From contig JAGEMR010000004.1 of the NCBI GenBank assembly GCA_021030915.1, forward strand, positions 248,001 to 312,000: a stretch of DNA of 64,000 nucleotides. Reading direction: 5' to 3'. The number at the start of each line of letters is the position of its first letter. The stretch's first letter is position 1. The stretch is from Astrothelium macrocarpum (lineage: Eukaryota > Ascomycota > Dothideomycetes > Trypetheliales > Trypetheliaceae). Below are positions 35,001-45,533 of the stretch, piece by piece. The position numbers and the translations under genes were made by a program. The notes beneath the pieces are model-generated. The model saw nothing but the letters and a program-made list of their open reading frames with translations, was not told the origin of the DNA and ran no database searches.

Positions 35001-36201
35001 ATATGTAGTAAGCCATTATCAACAACAAGCAATTCAGTTGAAATGGCTTAATATTCCAAGAATGAATAATCTTAATAGTATTTTTCTAGAGCTGGGTATT
35101 CGGACGACGGGAAACGGAGCGGAAGAGTATCCGAAAAGCTCAAGGACTTGGCCAACAGCGCCGGTAAACGATTAAACAGTTAAGAAATTCGCAAGTAATT
35201 ATTAGGGACCGAGGTGCCGTCTGGATCATCTCAAGTACAAGCTCTTAAAACCCAAGACCGAGTCTCTAAGGCGAATTCGAGACAGCCCCCCAATGCCGTG
35301 GTATCTGGATCTGAGCGAGTACAACAGATCTCTATTTGCCTGATCATCTTGTAGATCGTTGACTCGGCTATACCAATATCGCTACATTGTCGCTTTGTTT
35401 GCGTCTGTCCAGGCGGACAGTTCTTAGGTCGGAGCATATCTTAGGCGGCAGCCTCGCCTTGGGAGGTCATTTGCGTTTTTCGATGCGGCGTGGCATTTGC
35501 TGTCGCGTTTGTCTGTTTCGATTGGTAAGAAGAGATTCAATTCTTACTTTAGCAAGGAACAATGGAAACGGTTGGCTGACAATGGCAAATTCAAAGCTGA
35601 TTTTGTTCATTCTGCTTTGCTGCCATTTCTAGCCAGAGTGCAGCCGCTAATCACCCTTCGTAGCAGTCCATCACTGTTGCCACTAGCAACTCGCACCTCC
35701 GTGTAATCCTATGGGACAATTTCTTTCGACCACAAAGAGATCACGATCTTAGTGGCCATCATCTGCAGGTACAATAATTATCAAATCTGGTCGCAAATTC
35801 GGAAGATTGTCATTAATCAGGTTTCTCCTGCATCATCCCTTAGCTCGTGTGAACTCGCAGGTAAAACTCACCGACGAGCCTGATCTGCACGCAGCACCAA
35901 AATCCTCCCTGGTTGGGCAGAGCGGTGAAGATCTTGGTTGGTTGCATACAGAACACCGCGAAATGTTTCATCACCATGGGCTTTCAGGCATGGCTGTCTT
36001 TCCACTCCAGTCTGCGGGGAATACGACCTTTAGATCCCAAGGATTTAATGAAGAGCACAACGGAGTTTTCAATCCCACAGACCAGTACTGTTCATTCGCT
36101 AGACCGGGTGTAAGGTTGCCATATTGTTCTCGCCGATCTCAAGAATCAGCAGGTGTGAACCGGACGCTACCAAGCTTCGTTAATGTAAGTTGATTGCGAT
36201 A
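32032..36201. other. 4.2-kb gene-poor stretch
   Basis: This region has short frames only. A weak protein-like stretch on the plus strand at about 35807-36190 has no ATG at its head and cannot be joined in phase to the SANT gene downstream. A short frame at 35231-35437 minus has a helix-turn-helix look but is too weak to call. No repeats are obvious. Confidence 0.45.
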
Positions 36202-37744
36202 ATGTTCCCAAGAATTTTAGTTTCTAATGGAGAAAAGTCCGATCCTGGACGCGGTATTGTCGCTCAACCAAGTGGTATTATGGACTGCTCGTCCAACTCT
36301 CCCCAATGCTCCATCACGTCTCAGCATTCTTATCCAGATTCCTCAGGCATAAGCATGATGCGACAATCGACCCAGCCATTACAGCGGGGTGTTGAGACAC
36401 TGACCTGTCCCTCTTTAAGTGGGGTGTCCGTCCTAACAGAAGGGAGCGTAGAGAATACTTACTTGGTATCGAATAACGAGGAGCAAGCCGATTATCTCGC
36501 ATCTCCTATGCTACAAGAGCAACCGCAATACCTGGATAATTGGAACCCGTTCGGGTTCGAAGATTCTTTCCCTCAGAACGGCACAACGACGTCGACCAAT
36601 GAAATTTCTGACTCTTGTGGTACCTTCTTTACAGATCCACTACAATCATGTAAAAACTGGGAGATTGGACCAAGCATAATTACTGGAAGAGGCTCTAAGA
36701 GTGGTGACCTATTGGTTGACGAAGCCCTTCAGAACCATACACCTGATCAAACGGGTAATCCGGATCGTTCATTTCGATCTCAGGCCGGAAGCCAAGCACC
36801 AAATGAGATCTCGTCTACAGAAGAGCCGTTGGTGAACAGACCCATAACCAACGCCGAAGCACATTACAACTGTCAATGTTACCAGAGCTCTGGTAATCTG
36901 CGAGTTTCTTTGCCGCCGTACGCTATGAACATTGGGGAGATAGAGGAAGGCGTGCCCTCGTGGCCAACTTGCAATCCGGACACTGCAATCGGCTCAGACG
37001 CAATGACAAAAGACGTTTCGATGGACGGTGAAATGCAGTCTACATGGTGGGATCCGGCAATATCACAAAGCCCACAAATTGGAAATCAAACCGAGTTAGA
37101 AGAGTCGGATCTCCAAAACCGTGGGCAAAGGTACCTGCAACTGGAACAATGGCCTCAGCTTAGCAGCTCACCCGGGGGCTATAATACGCACAACACTGTA
37201 CAAAGCGAAGTGAATTGGGATAACGGAGATGGCTCTATGATATCACAAACTTATGAACCACACCCGATTCAATCAGATCCTGTCCAATTCGGTCCTTCCT
37301 TGGCCACTCACTTAAGCAAACAGGACGACTACTTGATAAAACAGAAAAGAGCCGGAATGACATACAAGGAGATCAAAGAGAAAGGACACTTTACGGAGGC
37401 GGAATCAACATTACGTGGGAGGTACAGAAATTTGACGAAAAGGAAGGAAGAACGTGTGAGAAAACCGGAATGGGGGGACATAGATGTAAGGATACCAATC
37501 CAAACTTTTAAGAAGTTTTTCATACTGACCAAGTGCTTCCCAGATTGCCCTACTACGACAAGCAGTTGAGCGGTTTAGACCCTCAAAACCTACAACACAA
37601 CGGTCGTCAGAGCGCAAGGTGGTTCAAAAGACCAAGATCCCGTGGAAAAAGGTATCCGAGTATATCGAGAGTAATGGTGGTTCTTATAAGTTTGGCAACG
37701 CGACTTGTCGCAAGAAGTGGGATGAGCTGAAGAAGGGTCAATAA
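36202..37744 (+). CDS. SANT/Myb-like DNA-binding protein
   Basis: Two exons: 36202-37485 and 37544-37744, with a 58-nt GTAAGG...CCCAG intron containing ACTGACC, giving 494 residues. The first about 380 residues are low-complexity, rich in Ser, Gln, Asn and acidic residues. The C-terminal 110 residues are structured and basic: DDYLIKQKRAGMTYKEIKEK with a helical AESTLRGRYRNLTKRKEE, then RKPEWGDIDIALLRQAVERF and, past the splice site, VPWK-type KIPWKKVSEYIESNGGSYKF and NATCRKKWDEL. This is the two-part Myb/SANT-like domain seen at the C-terminus of many uncharacterised ascomycete proteins. A role in transcription is inferred. The frame extends upstream to a TTG at 36190, but the first ATG is 36202. 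Confidence 0.72.
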
Positions 37745-38210
37745 GTAGGCCACGTCAACTGGCGCTTTCATTATCACCAATTTTCTTTCGGGTGGAAGTC
37801 TAAAGCATTTGCATGCGTGGTGGAGCTTGTCGGCCAGATTTTCCATCATATCCTTCAGAGCAATCATGTACTGTAGACAAGTGTAAATACCAGACGAACA
37901 ATCTGTGAATATTGAAGACCTGGATCCGTGGTAATGATCTGGCCTTGACCAGGGACAGACGAATTCTACGAGTCTTGGTAAAACTTTCGATTGTTCACTG
38001 AACGTCATAATGTAAGATCGCATCGTAGATAGCCGAAAGATATCTCCGGGCAACTTCCTCGAGCTATGGACTCCGGTACTCAAGACGAGACGCGTCGCGT
38101 CGGAGTCAACGACGGCCCGGTATCATGACATCTGTCGGACATTTCCGAATGCTCGAGTGCAAACTTTCCAGTAACTGCATCTCAACAATTTCCATATTAA
38201 TTGACCCACA
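37745..38210. other. Intergenic
   Basis: This holds the promoter of the Ap4A phosphorylase gene and the 3' end of the SANT gene. The minus-strand frame here shadows the SANT exon. No gene seen. Confidence 0.5.
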
Positions 38211-39396
38211 ATGCTTGCTAGCCTTCAAGGAAATCTCAAAAGCCTTGTAAATGCCAAGTTCAATGCCGCAAGATCGACACAAGGCTTGATTTTCTCCTCC
38301 ACGGAGTTGGCAATTGTCGAGACTGGAGCGGGCGTGCCGGTGAGTAAGTATACCGAGGACTTATTTAGTTTCGTTACCAAGGAACTGACTCACGGAAGCT
38401 TAGTTTCAACTCCAATTTTGTCCTGCACTCGCAAAAAAGCCAACAAAAAATGACACCGTCGAAGAACATAAGTACAAGGACAAGAAGCCAGACCCCTTCG
38501 ACAATCCAGATGAAGCTCTCTTGATCGCCCAAATACCCAAAGAAGACCCAACTCATATCCTTGTCCTCAACAAGTACCCGGTCATACCAGACCATTTCAT
38601 TTTGGCAACAAAACAGAACAAAAAACAGACAGCACTCTTGGAGCAGCATGATCTCGAGGCAACATATTCTTGCCTCAAGAGTTGGGACGAAGGCAGCAAC
38701 GACTCAGAATCGAAAAGACTCTTCGCGTTCTTCAACTCGGGAGATCATTCGGGGGCAAGTCAGCCTCACAGGCATGTTCAGTTCCTGCCCGAGGAGCAAA
38801 TGGCCAAAGGCCAGGAGTCCGGCCTTTGGAGGATGCTCATTGATTTGATTGAAGAGCATGGGTCATTACGGGATCTGGGTGAGCGAACTTAGTTCTCTGG
38901 CTTCTGCCTGGTGAAGCTAACATGTCTCCTAGGCGAGACCAATTTTGTTAGTCACCCAGATTTACCTTTTGTAAATTTCGGACGAAGGCTGGACCCCAAC
39001 ATGAGTACGTCAGAGTTGACTAGTATTTACCATAGCCTGTATCATGCAGCCGAAAATGCTGTACGAGTTTACATTGAAGACAGTCCCGGTTCTCTTGAGC
39101 TTCATGCAACCAAAGATGGATCAAATCCAATTAGTTACAATCTTGCCATGACAACTTCTTTCATGGCAATATGCCCCCGTCGGAAGGAAGGCGAAGTCTT
39201 ACGTCGTTCTAATGGCAATGAAATTGGCTTCGTTGCCCTTAATGGCACTGTTCTGGCGGGAACGCTTATGGTCAAGGGTGAAGCAGAGTGGGAGACACTT
39301 AAAACGGATAAAGCAAGTTTTGATGAAGTGCTGAGAGCTATTGGTATTCCAATAGACTCCAAGGCTAACCCGAACAAACTCGGAGCTATTCTCTAA
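38211..39396 (+). CDS. apa2: Ap4A phosphorylase (ATP adenylyltransferase)
   Basis: Three exons: 38211-38339, 38404-38878 and 38933-39396, giving 355 residues. It cleaves diadenosine tetraphosphate with phosphate to ATP and ADP in the cytosol, a nucleotide-housekeeping activity of the HIT/GalT superfamily. The sequence shows FCPALAKKP, NPDEALLIAQIP, HILVLNKYPVIPDHFILATK, FFNSGDHSGASQPHRHVQFLP with the H165-x-H167-x-Q169 catalytic motif, and the C-terminal YNLAMTTSFMAICPR and VALNGTVLAGTLMVK blocks of the Apa1/Apa2 family. The length agrees with the family. Introns 1 and 2 have GTGAGT and GTGAGC donors. Confidence 0.93.
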
Positions 39397-40461
39397 ACAT
39401 CATTACTTTTGTGCTCACAATAGATTCGTTGAATTCAGATTAAGTGCAGGATCACCGCATACTGTATGCAGCAATCCCAGTCAGATTGGCGGTGATATGA
39501 GTCATGTGAACGGTAACTGACCAGTAGAGATTGGGACCGTATGCAGTAGATGACGCAGACCCTTGCAATCGCACACTACCTGCATTCGATGTTCCACATC
39601 TACGGAAGAAATTGGAGCATGAAGGAAAGAATTCCGAGCAATTCGAATAAATTACCGATTGGATCACGATGTTCCAAGAGGGTAACAACGTTAAGTTAGT
39701 AAGACAGGTCAAATGTTAGTCAACCAGTGGAAAGTAACTGAGGTAAGGACGGTAAAGGTGTAGCCAAGCTTTTCGACGGTCGGACTAGTGCAGATCATTC
39801 TGGTCAAAGGGCAAACTCCACGGGATCCTCCCACCCCACAGCGAGGCTCAATGATTTTTTGTCTTTAGCGTGAGGATAGTCGGAGGATAGTCGTCGGATT
39901 GGTCGGTGATTCGACGTTGAGAGAGGCGTGCACTCGTGGAGGAATGCAGGTTGGCCGCGCGGCCCGCGGGATTTTGATAAGGCACTCGCTGGGCCTGCCT
40001 CGTGGGAGAGGGCCCCGCGGTGCCCCCAAAATCCGTCACCGCAATTAAGACGAAAACGCTCATGTTGATGCAGTCGCAGGCGAGCAACCCCAGTTACTCT
40101 CTTGTCTCGAACAGCAACCAGAACTACTAGACAAGCCACATCTTCCCGTCGGTCGTCGTCCTGGGACCGTTGGGTTTGCCATCTCGTTGTTGGACAAATC
40201 GCATTTAAAGACAACCTCGGCGTTAGTCTAAGGCCGACAAGTCTGTCCCTGATGGGGAAGCCGCACGAGTGAGCAGCATCGACTGACCGAGTTTACCCTA
40301 GCCTGGACCCTCTTTTATTTCGTGTCAAGGGTTGTCATTGAACCGTCATTCTCTGTCATTCTCTGTCTTTCATGTCATCTTTTACATGACTCCTGTTCCC
40401 CTTTGCGACTCAATGACAATTCCTGTCCGCGCTGGGAATTCTTGACAGACCGCACCAGAGT
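39397..40461. promoter_or_regulatory. Promoter region of the Zn2Cys6 factor gene
   Basis: There is no supported gene. The segment from about 39840 to 40320 has mixed GC-rich patches, and the last 120 bases before 40462 are CT-rich, as expected for a leader. I assign no binding sites. Confidence 0.4.
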
Positions 40462-43400
40462 ATGGAGACACCGGTCACAGAACCTTTGGATGATGCTCCA
40501 GATGAGGTCAAGGAAGAATCTAATGCCTCACCTGAGTCGCATTCAGAAGACAGCGCGGCCGACGCAAACCAGCCTTCGATCAATGGACCAACAGACACTT
40601 CCGCAGACACCTCAGTCCCGCTCCAGAAGCGGCGCCGGAGAGTCACCAGAGCATGCGATGAATGTAGACGGAAGAAGATAAAATGTGATGGCAAGCAACC
40701 GTGTACCCATTGTACCGTCTACAGTTACGGTAAGGTCTTCAGCTTCGTCGTATTGACGCACATCCGTCTGAGAGACTTAATTCGCAGAATGTACTTATGA
40801 TCAGCCTTCGCATCGTCGCCGAAATCCACAGCCTCAATACATCGAAGCCTTGGAACATCGCCTCCAACGTGCTGAAGCATTATTAAAGTGTGTCATGCCA
40901 AATGTAGATCTCAACGATCCTCACCTTGATATTGCTCTTCAGAACGGCATTCTCCCCAATGCTCAATCGACTTTTGGTCAAATCGCCGCTCATGACGTCA
41001 AACCGCCTACCCAACCTGCTGTGGCAAATCAAAAAGCCTCATCGGATAATGGCAAGGACAATCAATTGGAATCCATGGTCAAGGCAACAGGGCAGTTGGA
41101 TCTTGATGAGGATGGCCATTGGGATTATCATGGTCACTCATCAGGTCTCAGTTTTGTAAGACGCGTGCGTGAATCGTTAGGGGATCTGATGGGTCCCGAA
41201 GGCCAAGCTACTCCCTTCGTCAAATCAAGGCCAATGTCACAAGTGTTTGAATCACCAACTTCAAATCATGAGTCTCCCTTCGAGGCATCATCTCACGGTG
41301 TGAACTTGCCTCCGAAACACTGCGCGATCCAACTTTGTGGTCATGCTCTTAATGATGCATCGGCATTGCTGAAGGTTGTGCATCAACCTACTTTCTACCG
41401 TCTCCTAGACCGCGTCTACGATTACGGTGAAGATAACGGTGGCAATATTGAACAGAAATTCTTACCCTTGCTCTACGCTGTCCTTGCCTTGGGCTGCGTC
41501 TTTGCCTCTGACGAGGATAGCACCCTGGAAAAATATGGGTATGAAGACGCAATCGATCAAGGGTGAGATATGGATCGCTAATCCCATTATCATTCTTCAT
41601 TGTCATTTCAACTAACGAAAAAGCAGATTCCAGTATTTTAAAGCCTGCCGACAAATGTTGGACATTGCCGATTGTCGAGACCTTTATTCTTTACAAGCCC
41701 TTATCTACTTGATTCTTTTCCTCCAATCTTCGGCGAAGCTCTCGACGTGTTATGCCTATGTTGGCGTTGCCCTACGCTCTGCCCTACGAATGGGACTGCA
41801 TCGATCATTTGCTAACAATTTTACTCCCATTCAAGCTGAGACCCGGAAGCGCACTTTTTGGGTCATTCGAAAAATGGACATTTACGTCGGTGCCATGCTG
41901 GGCTTGCCACAAACTCTTTCTGATGACGATATTGATCAAGATCTTCCTACAGAGGTAGAAGACGAGTACATAACAGAAACTGAAATCAGGCCAATGCGTG
42001 AAGGCTCAACAACAATCGTGCAAGGCTCCAATGCACACACGCACCTTGTGAATTTAATGAACAAGATTGTCAGAATTGTCTATCCTATCAAGAACCCACA
42101 ACAGCCGGGACACATGTCCCAGTACACGGTGAGTATTCCAAAGATTAGAGAACTTGAAAAAGATCTCCAGGAATGGAAAGAGAAGCTACCCATGGGATTG
42201 CGTCCCAGTGACGCCCCACCACGAATTGTTCGGTAAGCCAACGTGGGCACTGTGCCAAAATATTCCAGACGCTAATAGACGCCAGAGTTCAACAGTTATT
42301 GCGTATAGCCTATGCTCACACCCAAATGTTACTTTATCGTCCTTTTCTACACTATGTCTCACAGGGAAAGAAGAATAAGATTATAGATCCCAAGGCGTAT
42401 GCGTGTGGCATGGCCTGTGTAAGCGTGTCTCGCAACATTGTACACATTACCGGCGAAATGAAAAGGAAGGGATTACTTGTCGGTTCCCACTGGTTCATCA
42501 TGTATACGACTTTTTTCTCGGTCCTTTCTCTTGTATTTTATAGTCTTGAGAATCCCGAGAGCACAACGAGTCAAGAGGTTTTGCGCGACGCATATGAGGG
42601 AAGAGATACTTTGGCATCACTTGCAAAACGTAGCATGGCAGCAGATCGCTGTACAGCTACCCTGGCTGTATGTATTTCCCGTTTTTCCCAACTTCGTCCA
42701 GGCTCAAATTTTTATAGAATCTATTTGAGCATCTCCCTGAAAGAACGGATCGCGGCCGCCAAGGTTCTACAACAAGCAAGAAACGACGACCCACTACTTC
42801 ACCAATGGTGGCTAGTAATGCACCCGCAAGCTCTGGGAGTGATAAAGCTGGAATTACCGCTCCTCTTCATATAGAAAGTAAGCGTGCAACGACTTTCCCG
42901 AAGCAGTCCAACACTCCGAATCGAAAGCCCTATCCTCATCCTTTATCCCTGTCTCAGAACAATACCCCGATTGAGTCGCCATACACATTGAGCTCGCCTG
43001 AAGTATTCAACAGTCCGTCAATTGGCTCTGATCCAGGTGTCAACGGGCCTATGAGTGCTGCTCAAGCAAATTTCTCTATGCCCAACGGCTACCAAAACCC
43101 AGCACTTTCAGAATTGCAGGCCATGATGTTTCCATCGAACGATCCTTTTGCGTATCCTAACGAAGCAATGTCGAGCTTCGAAAGCAATAACAATCAGTTC
43201 AATCAGTTCGATCAGAACTCCGCAAGCTCCATGAGCAAGAACATGAGTCCTCGGAATAGCATGTTCGTTCAACCGCAGTCTGGGAGCATCGACAATAACG
43301 GAAATTTAGATGTACAATTGTTTGGGCCCCTACCACCATACTTGAGCCAAAATCAGCAGCATCAACAATTTGATTTGCCATCCCAGCAAGATACGCGTAC

Positions 43401-43623
43401 ACAGTTACAGCAGCAGGGAATGAATATGAATGTTCAACCAAACGAAATGACAAGTCAAGGGACAAATAGCTATCTGAGTGGAACGATGCCAACGACGGCC
43501 GATTGGAGCGCCGCTCCCCAGTCAATGCGAACCAGCGGATTGCCAGGCATGAATCTGGACGACATCTTTGGTGGGGAGGAATGGAACGGCATGCTGGTGG
43601 ATTCTTCTTTTCGGCAGCAGTAG
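40462..43623 (+). CDS. Zn2Cys6 transcription activator with fungal-specific factor domain
   Basis: Five exons: 40462-40729, 40788-41562, 41627-42232, 42286-42667 and 42718-43623, joined to 978 residues. The zinc cluster is C65-x2-C68-x6-C75-x5-C81-x2-C84-x6-C91 (RACDECRRKKIKCDG), preceded by KRRRR; intron 1 falls between C84 and C91. A linker and short coiled coil follow (YIEALEHRLQRAEALL), then the middle-homology fungal factor domain from about residue 280 (VVHQPTFYRLLDRVY, LLYAVLALGC, YVGVALRSALRMGLHRS, RTFWVIRKMDIYVGAMLGLP). The C-terminus is rich in Gln, Asn, Ser and Met. It may belong with the sugar-response regulators of the COL-26/BglR kind, but I place this from memory of the zinc cluster only. 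The GTGAGT within exon 3 near 42129 is not used: the frame reads through it. Confidence 0.88.
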
Positions 43624-44156
43624 TCGGTCCCTTGAGCAAGCAGGAACGGAACGAGTCAGCCAAGGCTGTGTGAAAGCATGTCAGTTCAGCCGGCGACACG
43701 CCTCCGCTGAACAATACCGTAACGTTGCTCGAGTCATGTCTGTCGTGATACCCGGTGGCGTTTGGGAATTTTGTTGGAGAGGCTGGGTGATAAAAGCTTG
43801 CATGGCTCGGGATTCTTCATGAATGGCGCACATATGTTAGAACACAAGGAATTCGAGTACATAGCATTTTCAACGTGTAAATAGTCAAGCGGTCTCCTAG
43901 ATACTTTGGCATGACATATCAACATGGTGTTCAAAGTACAGATAGGGGACCTGGCATTTTACCTACCTTACCTGTATGCATGTGGCGAGTATCTGGCGTC
44001 ATGTTTGGTGGATGAGGTGCTTGGGGTAATGTAGGTACCCAGACCCTGACTGACCGCCATCATCAACCTTCTCTGCTACCCCATCCTCCCTAACTCCACC
44101 ACCTCCCATCCTGAAACCTGCCTTGGATCACATCGTGGCTCGCCGGTTTGCTCCGT
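43624..44156. other. Intergenic, promoter side of the BAG gene
   Basis: No gene seen. The segment from about 44040 to 44130 is rich in CCATC and CACC, consistent with a leader. Confidence 0.45.
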
Positions 44157-45533
44157 ATGAGCACGTCCAAAGTGGCTTCCCCGCTAAGCGAGAGTATCTA
44201 CAGCCAATTCCGAGCGCTGCTCAGCCCATTTGCGGCCCCACATAGCGGGACCTCGCTCACGTCCTTCACATCGAAGCTGAAATTTCTCGCCAACGCCATC
44301 ACACAGTGGACGCAAGACTCTATAGCGAATCCGAGTCTAACTCACGCCCAATCCTTCGAAGTACTCCCGTCACTCTTGCAAAAAGTCAAAGATCCATCCT
44401 CAACTTACGCGCTTGTCACGCTTACAGCCCTTTTTCTCATCTTTACTCTCTTCATCTTCAGCATGAGCTGGAGCAGATGGCCTAGCTGGAATGGGCGCTT
44501 TTCTCCTTTCAGTCGTTCCACGCCGACTGCCGAAGTGAAAGAGTCGGATTACGAATACGTCAGGCCTGAGGATCTTCAAGATGAACCTTCCAAAATCGAG
44601 CTTCGTCATCACTCCTCACATTCCCCTTCCTCCCCAGACCGCCACCACCACCAACATCACCACCATCGGCCAAGAACCCCCAGCCCAGAGCGGGACACAG
44701 ACGTACTAGTTTTGCGTCACAAGAAAAGCAGCTATCCCGTACATTTCCCCGCGCACAGCATTTCCTCGGGCGAACTGCGTATATCTGACATCCGCGCCCA
44801 AGCCGCCAAGAAGACCGGCGGCAGCACCAAACGCATCAAGCTCTTCCACAAAGGCCGCAACCTCAGGGACGACCACCGCCTCTGCCGTGACGAGGGCGTC
44901 TACAACGCCAGCGAGATCCTCTGCGTCATCGGCGACACCAGCGGCTCGAGCCTCGACGACAGCGACTCCGACGCGAGCGGCTCCTCCGCTTCCGGCGGCG
45001 ACGGCGAGCCCGCCACCATCATCGACGGCACTGCGGACGCATCCGCCGAAGGCAGCAGCGACAAGCCCAACCGCCGACGCCAGCGCCGCAGCCGCAAGAA
45101 GAAGAGCAGCGGCACCAAGAAATCATCCAAGAAGCCCATCACTGCCGCCGACCTCGACTTCCTCGAACCCTCCCACCCGTCCAACCTCGCGCCCCCGCGA
45201 CCCCAGCCCACCAAGACGCCCTCCCGCGCGCCCAGCCCCGCGGGCCGCAGCACGCCGCAGACGCCGCTGGACAAGCTCGACGCGCTGTCCGACGCGCTGA
45301 ATGCGCTGCTGCCCGCGGCGCGCGCCTTCCTGGACCAGCCGCCGGCGGACGCGGCGAAGCGCGAGTTTGAGCATCGCCGCCTGACCGAGACCATCTTGGC
45401 GCAGGTCGTGCTGAAGGTGGATGGCGTGGAGACGGAGGGGGATGAGGTGGCGCGCGCGAGACGGAAGGAGTTGGTGAAGGAGGCGCAGGGGTGGTTGGAT
45501 CGGTTGGATCGCGCGTTTAAGGGTGGGAGGTGA
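44157..45533 (+). CDS. Membrane-anchored ubiquitin-like/BAG-domain Hsp70 co-chaperone
   Basis: A single exon of 458 residues. Residues about 84-105 form one membrane helix (YALVTLTALFLIFTLFIF), followed by a Ser/His-rich linker with a histidine run (DRHHHQHHHHR, 161-171). Residues about 181-259 form a ubiquitin-like fold ending in a KLFHKGRNLRDD-like turn and ASEILCVIG. Next comes an acidic Ser/Asp stretch, a strongly basic patch (RRRQRRSRKKK, about 306-316) and a C-terminal BAG domain (about 370-452: LDKLDALSDALNALLPAARAF ... LVKEAQGWLDRLDRAF). BAG domains bind the Hsp70 ATPase domain and promote nucleotide exchange. This architecture resembles fission yeast Bag102-type proteins, probably at the ER or nuclear membrane. 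The ATG at 44157 is the first in frame. Codon use shifts sharply to GC-ending codons from about 44750. Confidence 0.85.
   Translation: MSTSKVASPLSESIYSQFRALLSPFAAPHSGTSLTSFTSKLKFLANAITQWTQDSIANPSLTHAQSFEVLPSLLQKVKDPSSTYALVTLTALFLIFTLFIFSMSWSRWPSWNGRFSPFSRSTPTAEVKESDYEYVRPEDLQDEPSKIELRHHSSHSPSSPDRHHHQHHHHRPRTPSPERDTDVLVLRHKKSSYPVHFPAHSISSGELRISDIRAQAAKKTGGSTKRIKLFHKGRNLRDDHRLCRDEGVYNASEILCVIGDTSGSSLDDSDSDASGSSASGGDGEPATIIDGTADASAEGSSDKPNRRRQRRSRKKKSSGTKKSSKKPITAADLDFLEPSHPSNLAPPRPQPTKTPSRAPSPAGRSTPQTPLDKLDALSDALNALLPAARAFLDQPPADAAKREFEHRRLTETILAQVVLKVDGVETEGDEVARARRKELVKEAQGWLDRLDRAFKGGR

Noticed and set aside
35231..35437. Helix-turn-helix transposase fragment
   Set aside because: Only a short helix-like stretch is present, with no ATG-led frame, no catalytic motif and no flanking repeats.
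35807..36193. Upstream exon of the SANT/Myb-like gene
   Set aside because: It lacks an ATG at its head, the only intron that would join it is about 36 nt, and the phases do not match.
42129..42140. GTGAGT as an intron donor in the Zn2Cys6 gene
   Set aside because: The frame continues through it with conserved protein sequence up to a better donor at 42233.
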